64,000 nucleotides of DNA from Pseudorhodoferax sp. Leaf274. GTDB lineage: Bacteria; Pseudomonadota; Gammaproteobacteria; Burkholderiales; Burkholderiaceae_C. Of this stretch, positions 1-8,674 are shown piece by piece. The stretch spans positions 124,001 through 188,000 of the forward strand of contig NZ_LMNA01000026.1 of assembly GCF_001422445.1 (NCBI RefSeq), written 5' to 3'. The position numbers and the translations under genes were made by a program. The notes beneath the pieces are model-generated. The model ran no database searches, was not told where the DNA came from, and worked only from the letters and a program-made list of their open reading frames with translations. How positions within the stretch are numbered: the stretch's first letter is position 1; each line of letters starts with the position of its first letter.

Positions 1-300
1 GTTGAAGGCCGTGCCCGAGGGCTCGCGGCCGATGCGCTCCCACAGCGCTTCGCCCAGGTGCTGCATGGCCAGCGTGAGCGTGAAGACCTTGGAGATGCTC
101 TGGATCGAGAAAGGCAAGGCACCGTCGCCAGCCACGGCCTCCTGGCCATCGGCCGCGACCAGCGCCATGCCGAAGTGCCGGGCGTCGACGCGGGCCAGCG
201 CCGGGATGTAGCTGGCAACCTGGCCTTCGGCGCCGCGGAGATCGGCCAGCTCCGCAACGATCCCGTCCAGCACGGGCTGGAACGCGGCGCAGGCGCTCAC
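1..300 (-). CDS. glsA: Glutaminase A, 5' part only (runs off window start)
   Basis: The first 100 codons of a glutaminase that hydrolyses glutamine to glutamate and ammonia. The translation reads through the family's N-terminal landmarks: the VASYIPALARVD stretch, then PFSIQSISKVFTLTLA, which holds the S-x-x-K catalytic serine and lysine of this beta-lactamase-like fold, then LGEALWERIGREPSGTAFN. The start is GTG at 300, which overlaps the stop of the upstream small gene in a GTGA, so the two are probably translationally coupled. The C-terminal two thirds lie outside the window. Confidence 0.9.
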   Translation of the reverse strand, partial: MSACAAFQPVLDGIVAELADLRGAEGQVASYIPALARVDARHFGMALVAADGQEAVAGDGALPFSIQSISKVFTLTLAMQHLGEALWERIGREPSGTAFN

Positions 301-590
301 TTGTCGTCGTCGCGCAGCTCGTACAGGCCGGGGCGGTCGGTCTGCACGAACACGGGCTGCTCTTCCTCGTTCACGCGGGGGCCGATGGCCATGTTGTCGT
401 CGGCCAGCGCGCTCAGCACGGCCGTGCCGTTCGCCAGCGCATCGCCGTAGGTGGCGCAGCTTTCCTCGGCGGCCAGCAGGACTTCGAAGGGCTCATCGTC
501 CGCGAACCGCTCCAGGATGACCCAGCGGTACTCGCCGCTGCGGTACTCCTGGACCGACAGGGCCAGGGATCTGAGTGCAGGCAATGGCAT
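297..590 (-). CDS. Small hypothetical protein, coupled to glsA
   Basis: A 97-residue acidic, probably cytoplasmic protein with no signal peptide or membrane segment. I do not recognise a family. The middle (LERFADDEPFEVLLAAEESCATYGDAL) looks like a small mixed alpha/beta fold. Its stop overlaps the GTG start of glsA, so it is probably co-transcribed with the glutaminase. Function unknown. Confidence 0.7.
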   Translation of the reverse strand: MPLPALRSLALSVQEYRSGEYRWVILERFADDEPFEVLLAAEESCATYGDALANGTAVLSALADDNMAIGPRVNEEEQPVFVQTDRPGLYELRDDDK

Positions 591-711
591 GGGGACAGTC
601 TCCGTCGCTTGCGCGGGGGGTGGACGCGGCTGGTGTAGGTTGGGTCGATGCTAGCAAGCGCAAGCCCGCGTCGCGGCAAGGCCTGGAAAAATATCTGAGG
701 CGGGCGAGGTG

Positions 712-918
712 TCATCGCAAGGGCTTGAGCAGATGGCCCAGGCCGTTGTGGTCGATCTCCAGCATCAGGGCCAGCAGGCGGCCCAGCTCGCCCTTCGGAA
801 AGCCCTCGCGCGCGAACCAGGCCAGGTAGTTGCCGGGCAGGTCGGCGATCACGGTGCCCTTGTAGCGGCCGTAGGGCATGGCCAGCGTGGTCAGGCGCTG
901 CAGGTCTTCGGGGTTCAT
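712..918 (-). CDS. DUF3820 family small protein
   Basis: A 68-residue protein beginning MNPEDLQRL and carrying the MPYGRYKGTVIADLPGNYLAWF signature of the DUF3820 family. Some members are annotated as putative quorum-sensing-regulated virulence factors, but the biochemical role is unknown. The ATG at 918 was chosen because residues upstream in the longer reading frame are low-complexity and lack family similarity. It is divergent from mprF. Confidence 0.8.
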   Translation of the reverse strand: MNPEDLQRLTTLAMPYGRYKGTVIADLPGNYLAWFAREGFPKGELGRLLALMLEIDHNGLGHLLKPLR

Positions 919-1040
919 GCGGTGGGTGTGCAGGGAGGAATGCACGCACCTTACAGGGACGCGACACAAAGACACACAGAAGATGAGGCCTTCGGCGCCG
1001 CGTGGCCCCGGGCCCGCGTGGCTATAGTTTTCGAACATCC

Positions 1041-3683
1041 ATGTCGAACACCGCCCACACCGCGCCATTGCCCGACCCTGCCCAGCAGGCCGGGCTCAAG
1101 CCACCGGCCCCCTGGCTGCGCGATGCGCTGCAGCGCTGGCAGCCCTGGGTCATCGGGGCCACGGCGGCGGTGCTGATGCTGCTGGTGGGCTTTGCGCTGC
1201 ACGGCCTGCTGCGCGAGGTGCGCTACGCCGAGATCATGAACGCCGTGCACGGCACGCCTGCGCTGCAGGTGCTGGCGGGGCTGGCCCTCACGGCCGCCAG
1301 CTACCTCGCGCTGTCGGGCTACGACGCCTCGGCGCTGGCCTATGCGCAGGCGAAGGTCGCGCGGGGCATGCTGCTGCTGACCTCTTTCGTGGCCTATGCG
1401 CTGGGCAACACCATCGGCCTCGGCACGCTGACCGGCGGCGCCGTGCGCATGCGCCTGTTCGCGGCGGCCGGCGTGGAACCGGCCAAGATCGCCCAGGTGG
1501 TGGCCTTCAACGCCAGCGCCTTCCTGCTCGGCATGTCGGTGTTCGGCGCGCTCGCACTCCTGTGGGGCGCGCCCGACGTGGCGCGGCTGCTGCACCTGCC
1601 GGCCTTGGTGCTGCGCCTGGCCGCCGTGGCGCTGCTGGCCGGCGTGGCCGTGCTGCTGTGGCTGTGCGCACGCCAGCGCGTGCTGCAGATCGCCGGCCGC
1701 TGGACGCTGCGGCTGCCGCCCTTGCCGCTGGCGCTGCGCCAGCTGGCGATCTCCGCCGTGGAACTTGGCGCCTCGGCGCTGGCGCTGTGGGTGCTGCTGC
1801 CCACCTCGGACCTGCCGCTGCCGACCTTCCTGGCGTTCTACGCGATCGCCATCAGCGCCAGCCTGCTGAGCCATGTGCCGGGCGGCATCGGCGTGTTCGA
1901 GGCCGTGATGCTGCTGGCCAGCGGCCCCTATTTGCCGACCGAGACCATGCTGGGCGCGCTGCTGCTGTACCGCGCGCTGTACTACGTGCTGCCGCTGGTG
2001 CTGGCCACGGCGCTGCTGGCCGGCTTCGAGCTGCGCACCGGCGTGGGCGCGCAGGTGGGCCGCGCGGCAGCGCCCGCCGTGCGCGCGGCCGCGCGCCTGA
2101 GCCCCCGGCTGCTGGCGGCGCTGACCCTGGTGGCCGGCCTGTGGCTGCTGGTTTCGGGCGTGACGCCGTTCACCGAAGACAGCCAGCTGCTGCTGGAGTC
2201 GCTGAACGTGCCGCTGCCGGTGGTGGAGGCCGCGCACTTCCTCGGCAGCGTGGCGGGCCTGGGCCTGCTGCTGGTCGCGCGCGGCCTGCTGCACCGGCTC
2301 GATGCCTCCTGGTGGGCGGCGCTGGCACTGTCCATCGTGGCCGGCTTGCTGGCGCTGCCCAAGGGCATCGCCTGGGGCGAGGCGGCGCTGCTGTCGGCGC
2401 TGGCGGTGCTTCTGGTGCTGTCGCGCCGCCAGTTCGACCGGCCGTCCTCGCTGTTCGCGCAGCGGCTGGAGCCGGGCTGGCTGCTGGCCGTGGGCGGCGT
2501 GCTAGCGGCCTGCGTCTGGATCCTGTTCTTCGCCTACCAGGAGGTGGCCTACAGCAACCGCCTGTGGTGGCAGTTCGAGCTCGATGCGCAGGCGCCGCGC
2601 TCGCTGCGCGCCCTGCTGGGCGTGGCGCTGTTCGCGCTGGCCGTCGGGCTGTGGCAGCTCATGCGACCGCCGGCCGGCGCGGTGGCGCCGCCCAGCCTGG
2701 AGGAGATCGAGCGCGCCGCCGCCATCGTGCGCGCCAGCCCCAGCGCGGCCGGCTGCTTCGCGCTGGTGGGCGACAAGAACCTGATGTTCTCGCCCTCGGG
2801 CAAGAGCTTCCTCATGTACGGCAAGCAGGGCCGCTCGTGGGTGGCGCTGTTCGGCCCGGTCGGCGAGCGCAAGGAATGGGCCGACCTGGTCTGGCGCTTC
2901 ATCGAGCATGCCAACGCGCATGGCGGGCGGCCGGCCTTCTACCAGGTGCGCCCGTCCATGCTGCCGCTGTTCCTGGACTGCGGGCTGCAGGCCTTCAAGC
3001 TCGGCGAGTACGCGCACGTGCCGCTGCCCGAGTTCAACCTCAAGGGCGCCAAGCGCGCCAACCTGCGCTCGGGCGTGAACCGCGGCGAGCGCGAGGGCCT
3101 GGTGTTCGAGGTGGTGCCGCCGGAGGGCGTGGCACCGCTGCTGCCCGCGCTGCGCGCCGTCTCCGATGCCTGGATGCGCAAGCAGAGCGCGCGCGAGAAG
3201 AACTTCTCCGTCGGCCGCTTCGACGACGCCTACCTGCGCCGCCTGCCCGTGGCCGTGGTGCGGCGCGAGGGGGCCGTCATCGCCTTCGCCAACCTGCTGG
3301 TCACGGGCCAGAAGGAGGAGGCCAGCATCGACCTCATGCGCTACCTGCCCGACGCCCCCCCCGGCACCATGGACTACCTGTTCGCCAAGACCATGCTGCA
3401 CCTGCAGGCCGAGGGCTACCAGCGCTTCGGCCTGGGCATGGCGCCCATGGCCGGCATGGCCGAACGCCGGCGCGCGCCGCGCTGGCAACGCATCGGCCGG
3501 CTGCTGTTCGAGCACGGCGAGCGCTTCTACAACTTCCGCGGCCTGCACAGCTTCAAGGACAAGTTCGAACCCGTGTGGGAGGCGCGCTACCTGGCCGCGC
3601 CGGGCGGGCTGGAGCCGGTGCTGGTGCTGGCCGATGTCGCCACGCTGATCGGCGGTGGTGTGAAGGGGGTCGTGTCCAAATGA
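1041..3683 (+). CDS. mprF: Bifunctional lysylphosphatidylglycerol flippase/synthetase MprF (LpiA)
   Basis: Transfers lysine from lysyl-tRNA to phosphatidylglycerol and flips the product, lowering membrane negative charge. The 880 residues match the usual family length. The N-terminal half is a string of hydrophobic helices (about residues 30-540), including the flippase-type segment SHVPGGIGVFEAVMLL. The C-terminal third is the DUF2156 catalytic domain (ALVGDKNLMFSPSGKSFLMYG, then GLGMAPMAGM and FYNFRGLHSFKDKF). The chosen ATG at 1041 gives the MSNTAHTAP start; there is no clear Shine-Dalgarno, and a TATAGT lies only about 12 bases upstream. Its stop overlaps the acvB/virJ start (ATGA), so lipid synthase and lipid hydrolase are coupled. 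Confidence 0.93.
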   Translation: MSNTAHTAPLPDPAQQAGLKPPAPWLRDALQRWQPWVIGATAAVLMLLVGFALHGLLREVRYAEIMNAVHGTPALQVLAGLALTAASYLALSGYDASALAYAQAKVARGMLLLTSFVAYALGNTIGLGTLTGGAVRMRLFAAAGVEPAKIAQVVAFNASAFLLGMSVFGALALLWGAPDVARLLHLPALVLRLAAVALLAGVAVLLWLCARQRVLQIAGRWTLRLPPLPLALRQLAISAVELGASALALWVLLPTSDLPLPTFLAFYAIAISASLLSHVPGGIGVFEAVMLLASGPYLPTETMLGALLLYRALYYVLPLVLATALLAGFELRTGVGAQVGRAAAPAVRAAARLSPRLLAALTLVAGLWLLVSGVTPFTEDSQLLLESLNVPLPVVEAAHFLGSVAGLGLLLVARGLLHRLDASWWAALALSIVAGLLALPKGIAWGEAALLSALAVLLVLSRRQFDRPSSLFAQRLEPGWLLAVGGVLAACVWILFFAYQEVAYSNRLWWQFELDAQAPRSLRALLGVALFALAVGLWQLMRPPAGAVAPPSLEEIERAAAIVRASPSAAGCFALVGDKNLMFSPSGKSFLMYGKQGRSWVALFGPVGERKEWADLVWRFIEHANAHGGRPAFYQVRPSMLPLFLDCGLQAFKLGEYAHVPLPEFNLKGAKRANLRSGVNRGEREGLVFEVVPPEGVAPLLPALRAVSDAWMRKQSAREKNFSVGRFDDAYLRRLPVAVVRREGAVIAFANLLVTGQKEEASIDLMRYLPDAPPGTMDYLFAKTMLHLQAEGYQRFGLGMAPMAGMAERRRAPRWQRIGRLLFEHGERFYNFRGLHSFKDKFEPVWEARYLAAPGGLEPVLVLADVATLIGGGVKGVVSK

Positions 3684-5017
3684 AATCCGCGCTATCCCTC
3701 GCGCTGCTGCTCGCCGCCGGCGCAGCCAGCGCACAGAACCCGCCGCCGGTGCAGAGCATCACGCACGGCCAGTTCGAGCGCGTGCAGGTGCACTCGCCCA
3801 GCGGGCCGGTGCGCCAGTTCGCCTTGCTGCTGGTCGAGGGCGCTGCAGCGTCGCCCCAGGAACAGGCCATGCGCAGCCGGCTGCTGGCCGGTGGCGCGAT
3901 GGTGGCCGAGGTCTCCATGGCCGCCTACCAGGCCAAGGTGCGTGCGCAGAAGGAGAAGTGCGGCTACGCGGGCGGTGACTTCGAGAACCTCGCGCGCCAC
4001 ATCCAGGCCATGCTCAAGCTGCCGGCCTACTTCGAAAGCACGGTGGTCGGCGCGGGCGACTATGCGGCCTATGCCTACGGCATGGTCGCGCAGGCGCCGG
4101 CCGGCTCGTTCGGCGCGCTGCTGACAGCCGGCTTCTGCCCGCGGCTCGTCGTGCAGCCGCCACTGTGCGCGGTCAACAAGCTCAGCTGGCGTGTGGCCGG
4201 TGCCGGACCGGCCGTGGACATGGCGCCCGTGGCCATCGGCATCCCCTGGATGGCCGCCCCGGCCCCGGCACCCGCGGCCGCCTGCGACGCCGCCGCGGCC
4301 CAGGCCTTCGTCGCCCAGGTGCCGCAGGCGCGCCAGCTCGCGAGCTTCGACGCCGCCGCGGCCGCGATCGCCGCGCAGCGGCCGGCGCTGGAGGCCGCTC
4401 CCGCCCAGCTGGCCGACCTGCCCGTGGTGGAAGTGCCCACGCAGCAGGCCGGCAAGCGTTTCGCCGTGCTGCTGTCGGGCGACGGCGGCTGGGCCGGCAT
4501 CGACAAGGACATCGCGGCCGCCCTGGCGCGCCAGGGCGTGCCGGTGGCCGGCTTCGATTCGCTGCGCTACTTCTGGAGCCGGCGCACGCCCGAGGGCCTG
4601 GCGGCGGACCTCGACAGGCTGGTGCGCTACTACGCCGCGCGCTGGCAGCGCAGCGAGGTGATCCTGATCGGCTTCTCGCAGGGCGCCGACGTGCTGCCCT
4701 TCGCGCTGAACCGCCTGCCCGAACGCACGCGCGCCGCGGTGCGCCTGTCGGTGCTGCTGGCGCCGGCCGAGAAGGCCTCGTTCGAGTTCCACGTCAGCAA
4801 CTGGCTGGGGCCCAGCGGCGACAAGCCGGTGCTGCCCGAGGCGCAGAAACTGCAGGCCGCGCACACGCTGTGCGTGCACGGCAGCGAGGAGAAGCGCTCG
4901 CTGTGCCCGCAGCTCGGGCCGGCGCAGGCCCAGGTGGTCACGATCAAGGGCAACCACCATTTCGATGGCGACTACGCGGGCCTGGCCGACCGCATCCTGC
5001 GCGCGGCCGGGCCCTGA
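3680..5017 (+). CDS. acvB: AcvB/VirJ family periplasmic lysyl-phosphatidylglycerol hydrolase
   Basis: A 445-residue exported protein with signal peptide MKSALSLALLLAAGAASAQ. The C-terminal half is the VirJ domain, an alpha/beta hydrolase with LLSGDGGWAGIDKDIA, the nucleophile elbow GFSQGAD (serine about residue 333) and a late histidine in IKGNHHFDGDY. In Agrobacterium AcvB degrades the lysyl-PG made by LpiA and is needed for T-DNA transfer and acid tolerance. The overlap with mprF gives the same pairing here. I infer that it limits lysyl-PG in the periplasmic leaflet. Confidence 0.87.
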   Translation: MKSALSLALLLAAGAASAQNPPPVQSITHGQFERVQVHSPSGPVRQFALLLVEGAAASPQEQAMRSRLLAGGAMVAEVSMAAYQAKVRAQKEKCGYAGGDFENLARHIQAMLKLPAYFESTVVGAGDYAAYAYGMVAQAPAGSFGALLTAGFCPRLVVQPPLCAVNKLSWRVAGAGPAVDMAPVAIGIPWMAAPAPAPAAACDAAAAQAFVAQVPQARQLASFDAAAAAIAAQRPALEAAPAQLADLPVVEVPTQQAGKRFAVLLSGDGGWAGIDKDIAAALARQGVPVAGFDSLRYFWSRRTPEGLAADLDRLVRYYAARWQRSEVILIGFSQGADVLPFALNRLPERTRAAVRLSVLLAPAEKASFEFHVSNWLGPSGDKPVLPEAQKLQAAHTLCVHGSEEKRSLCPQLGPAQAQVVTIKGNHHFDGDYAGLADRILRAAGP

Positions 5018-5023
5018 ACAGCC

Positions 5024-5881
5024 TCACCGCGCAAGCTTGCCGTCCAGAAACGCCAGCAGGCGTGCCGTCACCTCGTCGCGGCAGGTCTCGTTGAGCAGCT
5101 CGTGCCGCGCCTGGGGGTAGAGCACCACCTCCACGTCGCGCACCCCGGCGTCCCGGTAGCGCTGGCCGACCAGTTGCACGGCCGCACCGCCGGGCCCGGC
5201 GATGGGGTCGGCGTCGCCCGAGAGCAGCAGGATGGGCAGGTCCTTGCGCACGCGTGCCAGCTCCGCCGGATCGGCCGCGCGCGCCAGCGTGGCCATGCCC
5301 TGGAACGGCTCGGGCAGGAAGCCGCAGGCCGGGTCGGCGCAGTACTTGTCCACCTCGGCGTCGTCGCGGCTCAGCCACTCGTAGCCCGTGCGGTGTTCGA
5401 ACCCCTGGTTCAGCGAGCTCAGGTCCATCGGCGCCTCGGCGCTCAGCATGGCCGCGATGCCGGCCGGCTCGCTCGTGCCCAGCAAAACCGCGGCCTGCAC
5501 GTCGGCAGAGTGGTCGAGCAGGAACTGCTGCGTGGCGAACGAGCCCATGCTGTGCCCGATCAGGCCCAGCGCCAGGCCCGGGTGCCCGGCGCGGATGTGC
5601 TGGTTGAGTTGCCAGACATCGTCGACCCAGCCGGGCCAGCCGTCGCGCCCCCAGCGGCCGTAGGCGCCGGCCGCGCTGCGCCCGGAGCCGCGCCCGTCCG
5701 GCGCGTAGACCACATAGCCCGCGCCGGCCAGCGCCTCGCCGAAGCGGCGGTAGCGGCCGGCATGCTCGCCCAGGCCGTGCTGCAGCTGCACGGCCGCGCG
5801 CGGCGTGCCCTCGGGCGCCCAGCGCCAGGTCTGCAGCGCGATACCGTCGCGCGTGGTCACGGTGATGGTGGTTTCCTGCAT
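5024..5881 (-). CDS. Alpha/beta hydrolase (serine aminopeptidase S33/lysophospholipase type)
   Basis: A 285-residue cytoplasmic alpha/beta hydrolase. It has the oxyanion region LQHGLGEHAGRY, the nucleophile elbow GHSMGS, an acid region in LLLSGDADPIAG and a catalytic histidine in ARHELLNE. This is the monoglyceride-lipase/lysophospholipase layout (Hydrolase_4). It is the last gene of a minus-strand group behind the HtrA protease and Bug receptor, 28 bases after the latter, and converges on acvB. The substrate cannot be told from sequence. Confidence 0.85.
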   Translation of the reverse strand: MQETTITVTTRDGIALQTWRWAPEGTPRAAVQLQHGLGEHAGRYRRFGEALAGAGYVVYAPDGRGSGRSAAGAYGRWGRDGWPGWVDDVWQLNQHIRAGHPGLALGLIGHSMGSFATQQFLLDHSADVQAAVLLGTSEPAGIAAMLSAEAPMDLSSLNQGFEHRTGYEWLSRDDAEVDKYCADPACGFLPEPFQGMATLARAADPAELARVRKDLPILLLSGDADPIAGPGGAAVQLVGQRYRDAGVRDVEVVLYPQARHELLNETCRDEVTARLLAFLDGKLAR

Positions 5882-5909
5882 GTCGTCTCCTCTGAGTTGT
5901 CGGTCCAGG

Positions 5910-6905
5910 TCAGTCGCTCGGCTTGAGGCCGGCGCGCTCGATCACGGGGCGCCACAGCCGCAGCTCCTTCAGCATGAAATCGGCCAGCTCCTGCGGTGTG
6001 CTGCCCACGGGGTCGAAGTAGGCGGAGGCCAGCCGGCGCCGGGTCTCCGGCTCCTTGAGCACCTCGGCAATCGCCTGGCCCATGCGCTGCACGATGGCCG
6101 CCGGCGTGCCCTTGGGCGCCATGTAGGCGAACCAGGGCACGGCCTGGATGTCGGGCAGGCCGGCTTCGCGCAGCGTGGGCAGCTCGGGCAGCAGCGCCGA
6201 GCGCTCGGCCGAGGTCACGGCCAGCGCCACCAGCTTGCCGGCCTGCACCTGCGGCATCACGGACACCGGCGGCAGGCAGGCGAAGTGCACATCGCCCTGC
6301 AGCATGGCCGTGGCGGCCTGGGCCGAGGACGCATAGGGGATGTGCACCGCGAACGACTGTGTGCGCAGCTTGACGAGTTCCACGCCCAGGTGGGCGATGG
6401 AGCCGTTGCCGGTGGACGCGAAGTTGTACTGCCCCGGGTTGCGCCGCAGCGCGGCCAGCCAGTCCTTGACCGAGGCCACGCCCATGCCCGGCGTGGCCAC
6501 GCAGACGTTGGGCGTGGTCGCGGCCAGCGACACCGGCACCAGGTCGGTGAACGGGTCGTAGGGCAGGCGCTTGAACAGCACGGTGTTGTAGACCAGCGGC
6601 GCGTTGACCGAGAGCAGGAAGGTTTGGCCGTCCGGCGCCGCCTTGGCCACCAGGTCGGTGCCGGTGTTGCCGCCGGCGCCGGGCTTGTTGTCCACGACCA
6701 GCGGCTGGCCCAGCAGCGGGCCCAGCCTGTCGTTGACGATGCGCGCCAGGATGTCGGGCGAGGAGCCCGCCGCGAACGGCACGACGATGCGCACCGGGCG
6801 CTGCGGCCAGTCCTGTGCCACGGCGGCCGTGGCCAGCGCCGCGCACAGCGCCAGTGCCGCCCGGCGCATCCAGGTCCTGGGGGCGGAAGGGGTGTGCATG
6901 TTCAT
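5910..6905 (-). CDS. Bug-family tripartite tricarboxylate transporter substrate-binding protein
   Basis: A periplasmic solute receptor of the Bug/TctC family: a basic N-terminus and hydrophobic stretch ending ATAAVA, then mature DWPQRPVRIVVPFAAGSSPDILARI. The family hallmarks GQPLVVDNKPGAGGNTG and PDGQTFL are present. The start at 6905 overlaps the protease stop in an ATGA; a second in-frame ATG lies two codons later. No TctA/TctB membrane subunits are adjacent, which is usual for the many orphan Bug receptors of Comamonadaceae. The ligand is unknown, probably a carboxylate. Confidence 0.9.
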   Translation of the reverse strand: MNMHTPSAPRTWMRRAALALCAALATAAVAQDWPQRPVRIVVPFAAGSSPDILARIVNDRLGPLLGQPLVVDNKPGAGGNTGTDLVAKAAPDGQTFLLSVNAPLVYNTVLFKRLPYDPFTDLVPVSLAATTPNVCVATPGMGVASVKDWLAALRRNPGQYNFASTGNGSIAHLGVELVKLRTQSFAVHIPYASSAQAATAMLQGDVHFACLPPVSVMPQVQAGKLVALAVTSAERSALLPELPTLREAGLPDIQAVPWFAYMAPKGTPAAIVQRMGQAIAEVLKEPETRRRLASAYFDPVGSTPQELADFMLKELRLWRPVIERAGLKPSD

Positions 6906-7981
6906 TCCTCGGATGCGGCCAGCGTCACGCGCTCCGTGCGCGTGCTGCCGCCGCGCCACAGCGTGAGTTCGACGCGGTCGCCGGCCTGGTGCCGTTCCAG
7001 CAGGTTCAGCACGTCGTCGGGGCTGGCCACGGCCTCGCCGTCGATGGCGGTGATCACGTCGCCCGCGTTGATGCCGCGTTCGCCGCGCGTGAAGGCGCGC
7101 AGACCCGCCTGCGCCGCCGGGCTGCCCGGCTGCACGCGCAGGATGGGCACGCCGCGCGGCAGGCCCAGCGCGCGGTTGAAGGGCTGCGCGGCATAGGCCA
7201 CGCCCAGCGCGGGCCGCACGAAGCGGCCGTCGCGCACCAGCCGCGGCACGATGCGGTTGACCTCGTCCACCGGGATCGAGAAGCCGATGCCGGCGCTGGC
7301 GCCCGAGGGGCTGTAGATGGCGGTGTTGACGCCGATCAGCCGGCCCGCCGAATCGAGCAGCGGGCCACCCGAATTGCCGGGGTTGATGGCGGCGTCGGTC
7401 TGGATCGCGCCGCGGATGGTGCGCCGCGTGACCGATTCGATCTCGCGGTTCAGGGCGCTGACGATGCCCGTGGTCAGCGTCTGGTCCAGGCCGAAGGGGT
7501 TGCCGATGGCATAGACCGCCTGGCCGACCTGCAGGTCGGCGCTGGTGCCGATCGGCAGCGGGCGCAGCAGGCCGGCCGGGGCGTCGATCTTGAGCACGGC
7601 CAGGTCACGGTCGGGGAACACGCCGACCAGCCTGGCCGCGTAGTGGCTCTGGTCGGCCAGCGTCACGCGCGCGCCGCTGGCGCCCTGGATCACATGGAAG
7701 TTGGTGACGATGTGGCCCTGCACGTCCCAGACGAAGCCCGTGCCCGTGCCCTGCGGCACCTGCTGCACGTTGCGCGAGAACAGCTCGCGCTCCAGGCCGA
7801 GCGAGGTGATGTTGACCACCGAGGGCGATGCCGCCTTGAACACGGCGATGTGGTTCTGCTCGTCCGCGCCGAGCGCGCCGCGCGGCGTGACGGGGCGCGG
7901 CGCCGCCTCGGTGCGGGCGAGGACGGGCGCGGCCAGCGCCACGCACAGGAACAGAGCGGAAAGACGGCGGAACAGCGCCAT
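6902..7981 (-). CDS. Periplasmic trypsin-like serine protease with PDZ domain (HtrA/DegP-like)
   Basis: A 359-residue protein with an N-terminal signal (LSALFLCVALAAPVLA). The chymotrypsin-fold domain has all three catalytic residues: His96 in TNFHV, Asp126 in PDRDLAVLK and Ser204 in NPGNSGGPLLD. One PDZ domain follows (about 255-355), fewer than DegP/MucD, which have two, so it resembles DegS or AlgW in size but appears secreted rather than anchored. It is translationally coupled to the Bug receptor downstream, an uncommon partnership. Confidence 0.88.
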   Translation of the reverse strand: MALFRRLSALFLCVALAAPVLARTEAAPRPVTPRGALGADEQNHIAVFKAASPSVVNITSLGLERELFSRNVQQVPQGTGTGFVWDVQGHIVTNFHVIQGASGARVTLADQSHYAARLVGVFPDRDLAVLKIDAPAGLLRPLPIGTSADLQVGQAVYAIGNPFGLDQTLTTGIVSALNREIESVTRRTIRGAIQTDAAINPGNSGGPLLDSAGRLIGVNTAIYSPSGASAGIGFSIPVDEVNRIVPRLVRDGRFVRPALGVAYAAQPFNRALGLPRGVPILRVQPGSPAAQAGLRAFTRGERGINAGDVITAIDGEAVASPDDVLNLLERHQAGDRVELTLWRGGSTRTERVTLAASEE

Positions 7982-8096
7982 GGAGACCCTCGGGCGAACG
8001 ACAGCCGGGGATGGTAATGGCCCCGATGGCCCTGCCCCCCGTGCGCGAACCGGCCGTCGCCAGGGGCGCCGCCGACGCATGCGCGATCATCGCCCC

Positions 8097-8564
8097 ATGA
8101 ACCCCACGACCTACGCCCTCCTCCTCTTCGTGCACGTGGCCGCCGCCGCCTTCTGGGTGGGCGGCATGGCCACCATGCACCTGGCCGTGCGGCCGGCCGC
8201 CGCGGCCGTGCTGGAGCCGCCGTTGCGCCTGCCGTTCATGGCGCAGGCGCTGGGCCGCTTCCTGCGCGGCGTGGACATCGCGCTGGCCGCGCTGTGGATC
8301 AGCGGCCTGGCCATGTTCATGGCCGTCGGCGGCTTCCGCGGCGCGCACTGGCGCATCCACGCCATGTTCACGCTGGCGCTGGTGATGACGGTGGTCTACG
8401 GCTTCATCCGCGGCCGCGTGTTCCCGCGCATGCGCCGTGCCGTGGCCGACAAGCAGTGGCCGCAGGCCGGCGCGCAACTGGGCACGGTGCGCCAGCTGGT
8501 CGCGCTGAACCTGGCGCTGGGCACGCTCGTGTTCGCGGTGGCGCTGGTCGGCCGGGCCGCCTGA
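8097..8564 (+). CDS. CopD-like four-helix membrane protein
   Basis: A 155-residue inner-membrane protein with four predicted helices, the first containing a histidine (LLFVHVAAAAFWVGG), as in the CopD/cytochrome-b561-like copper and heme group. The last helix is LVALNLALGTLVFAVALVG. The role is unproved: proteins of this type are annotated as CopD family in related bacteria. It sits alone, divergent from the HtrA gene. Confidence 0.7.
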   Translation: MNPTTYALLLFVHVAAAAFWVGGMATMHLAVRPAAAAVLEPPLRLPFMAQALGRFLRGVDIALAALWISGLAMFMAVGGFRGAHWRIHAMFTLALVMTVVYGFIRGRVFPRMRRAVADKQWPQAGAQLGTVRQLVALNLALGTLVFAVALVGRAA

Positions 8565-8674
8565 GCCGCGGCGCCAAGTCGACCACTGGTCCGCACGACA
8601 GGACCAGCAGGTTCCATTGAATCCCGGGCCGGGCATGCCTAGCATGCGCGCATTCCCCCACACCCGGAGACAAG

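Noticed and set aside
1562-5017. A 1151-residue plus-strand frame running over mprF and acvB
   Set aside because: Only its last 445 codons code for a real protein (AcvB). The first part is an Arg/Ala-rich shadow of mprF in another frame.
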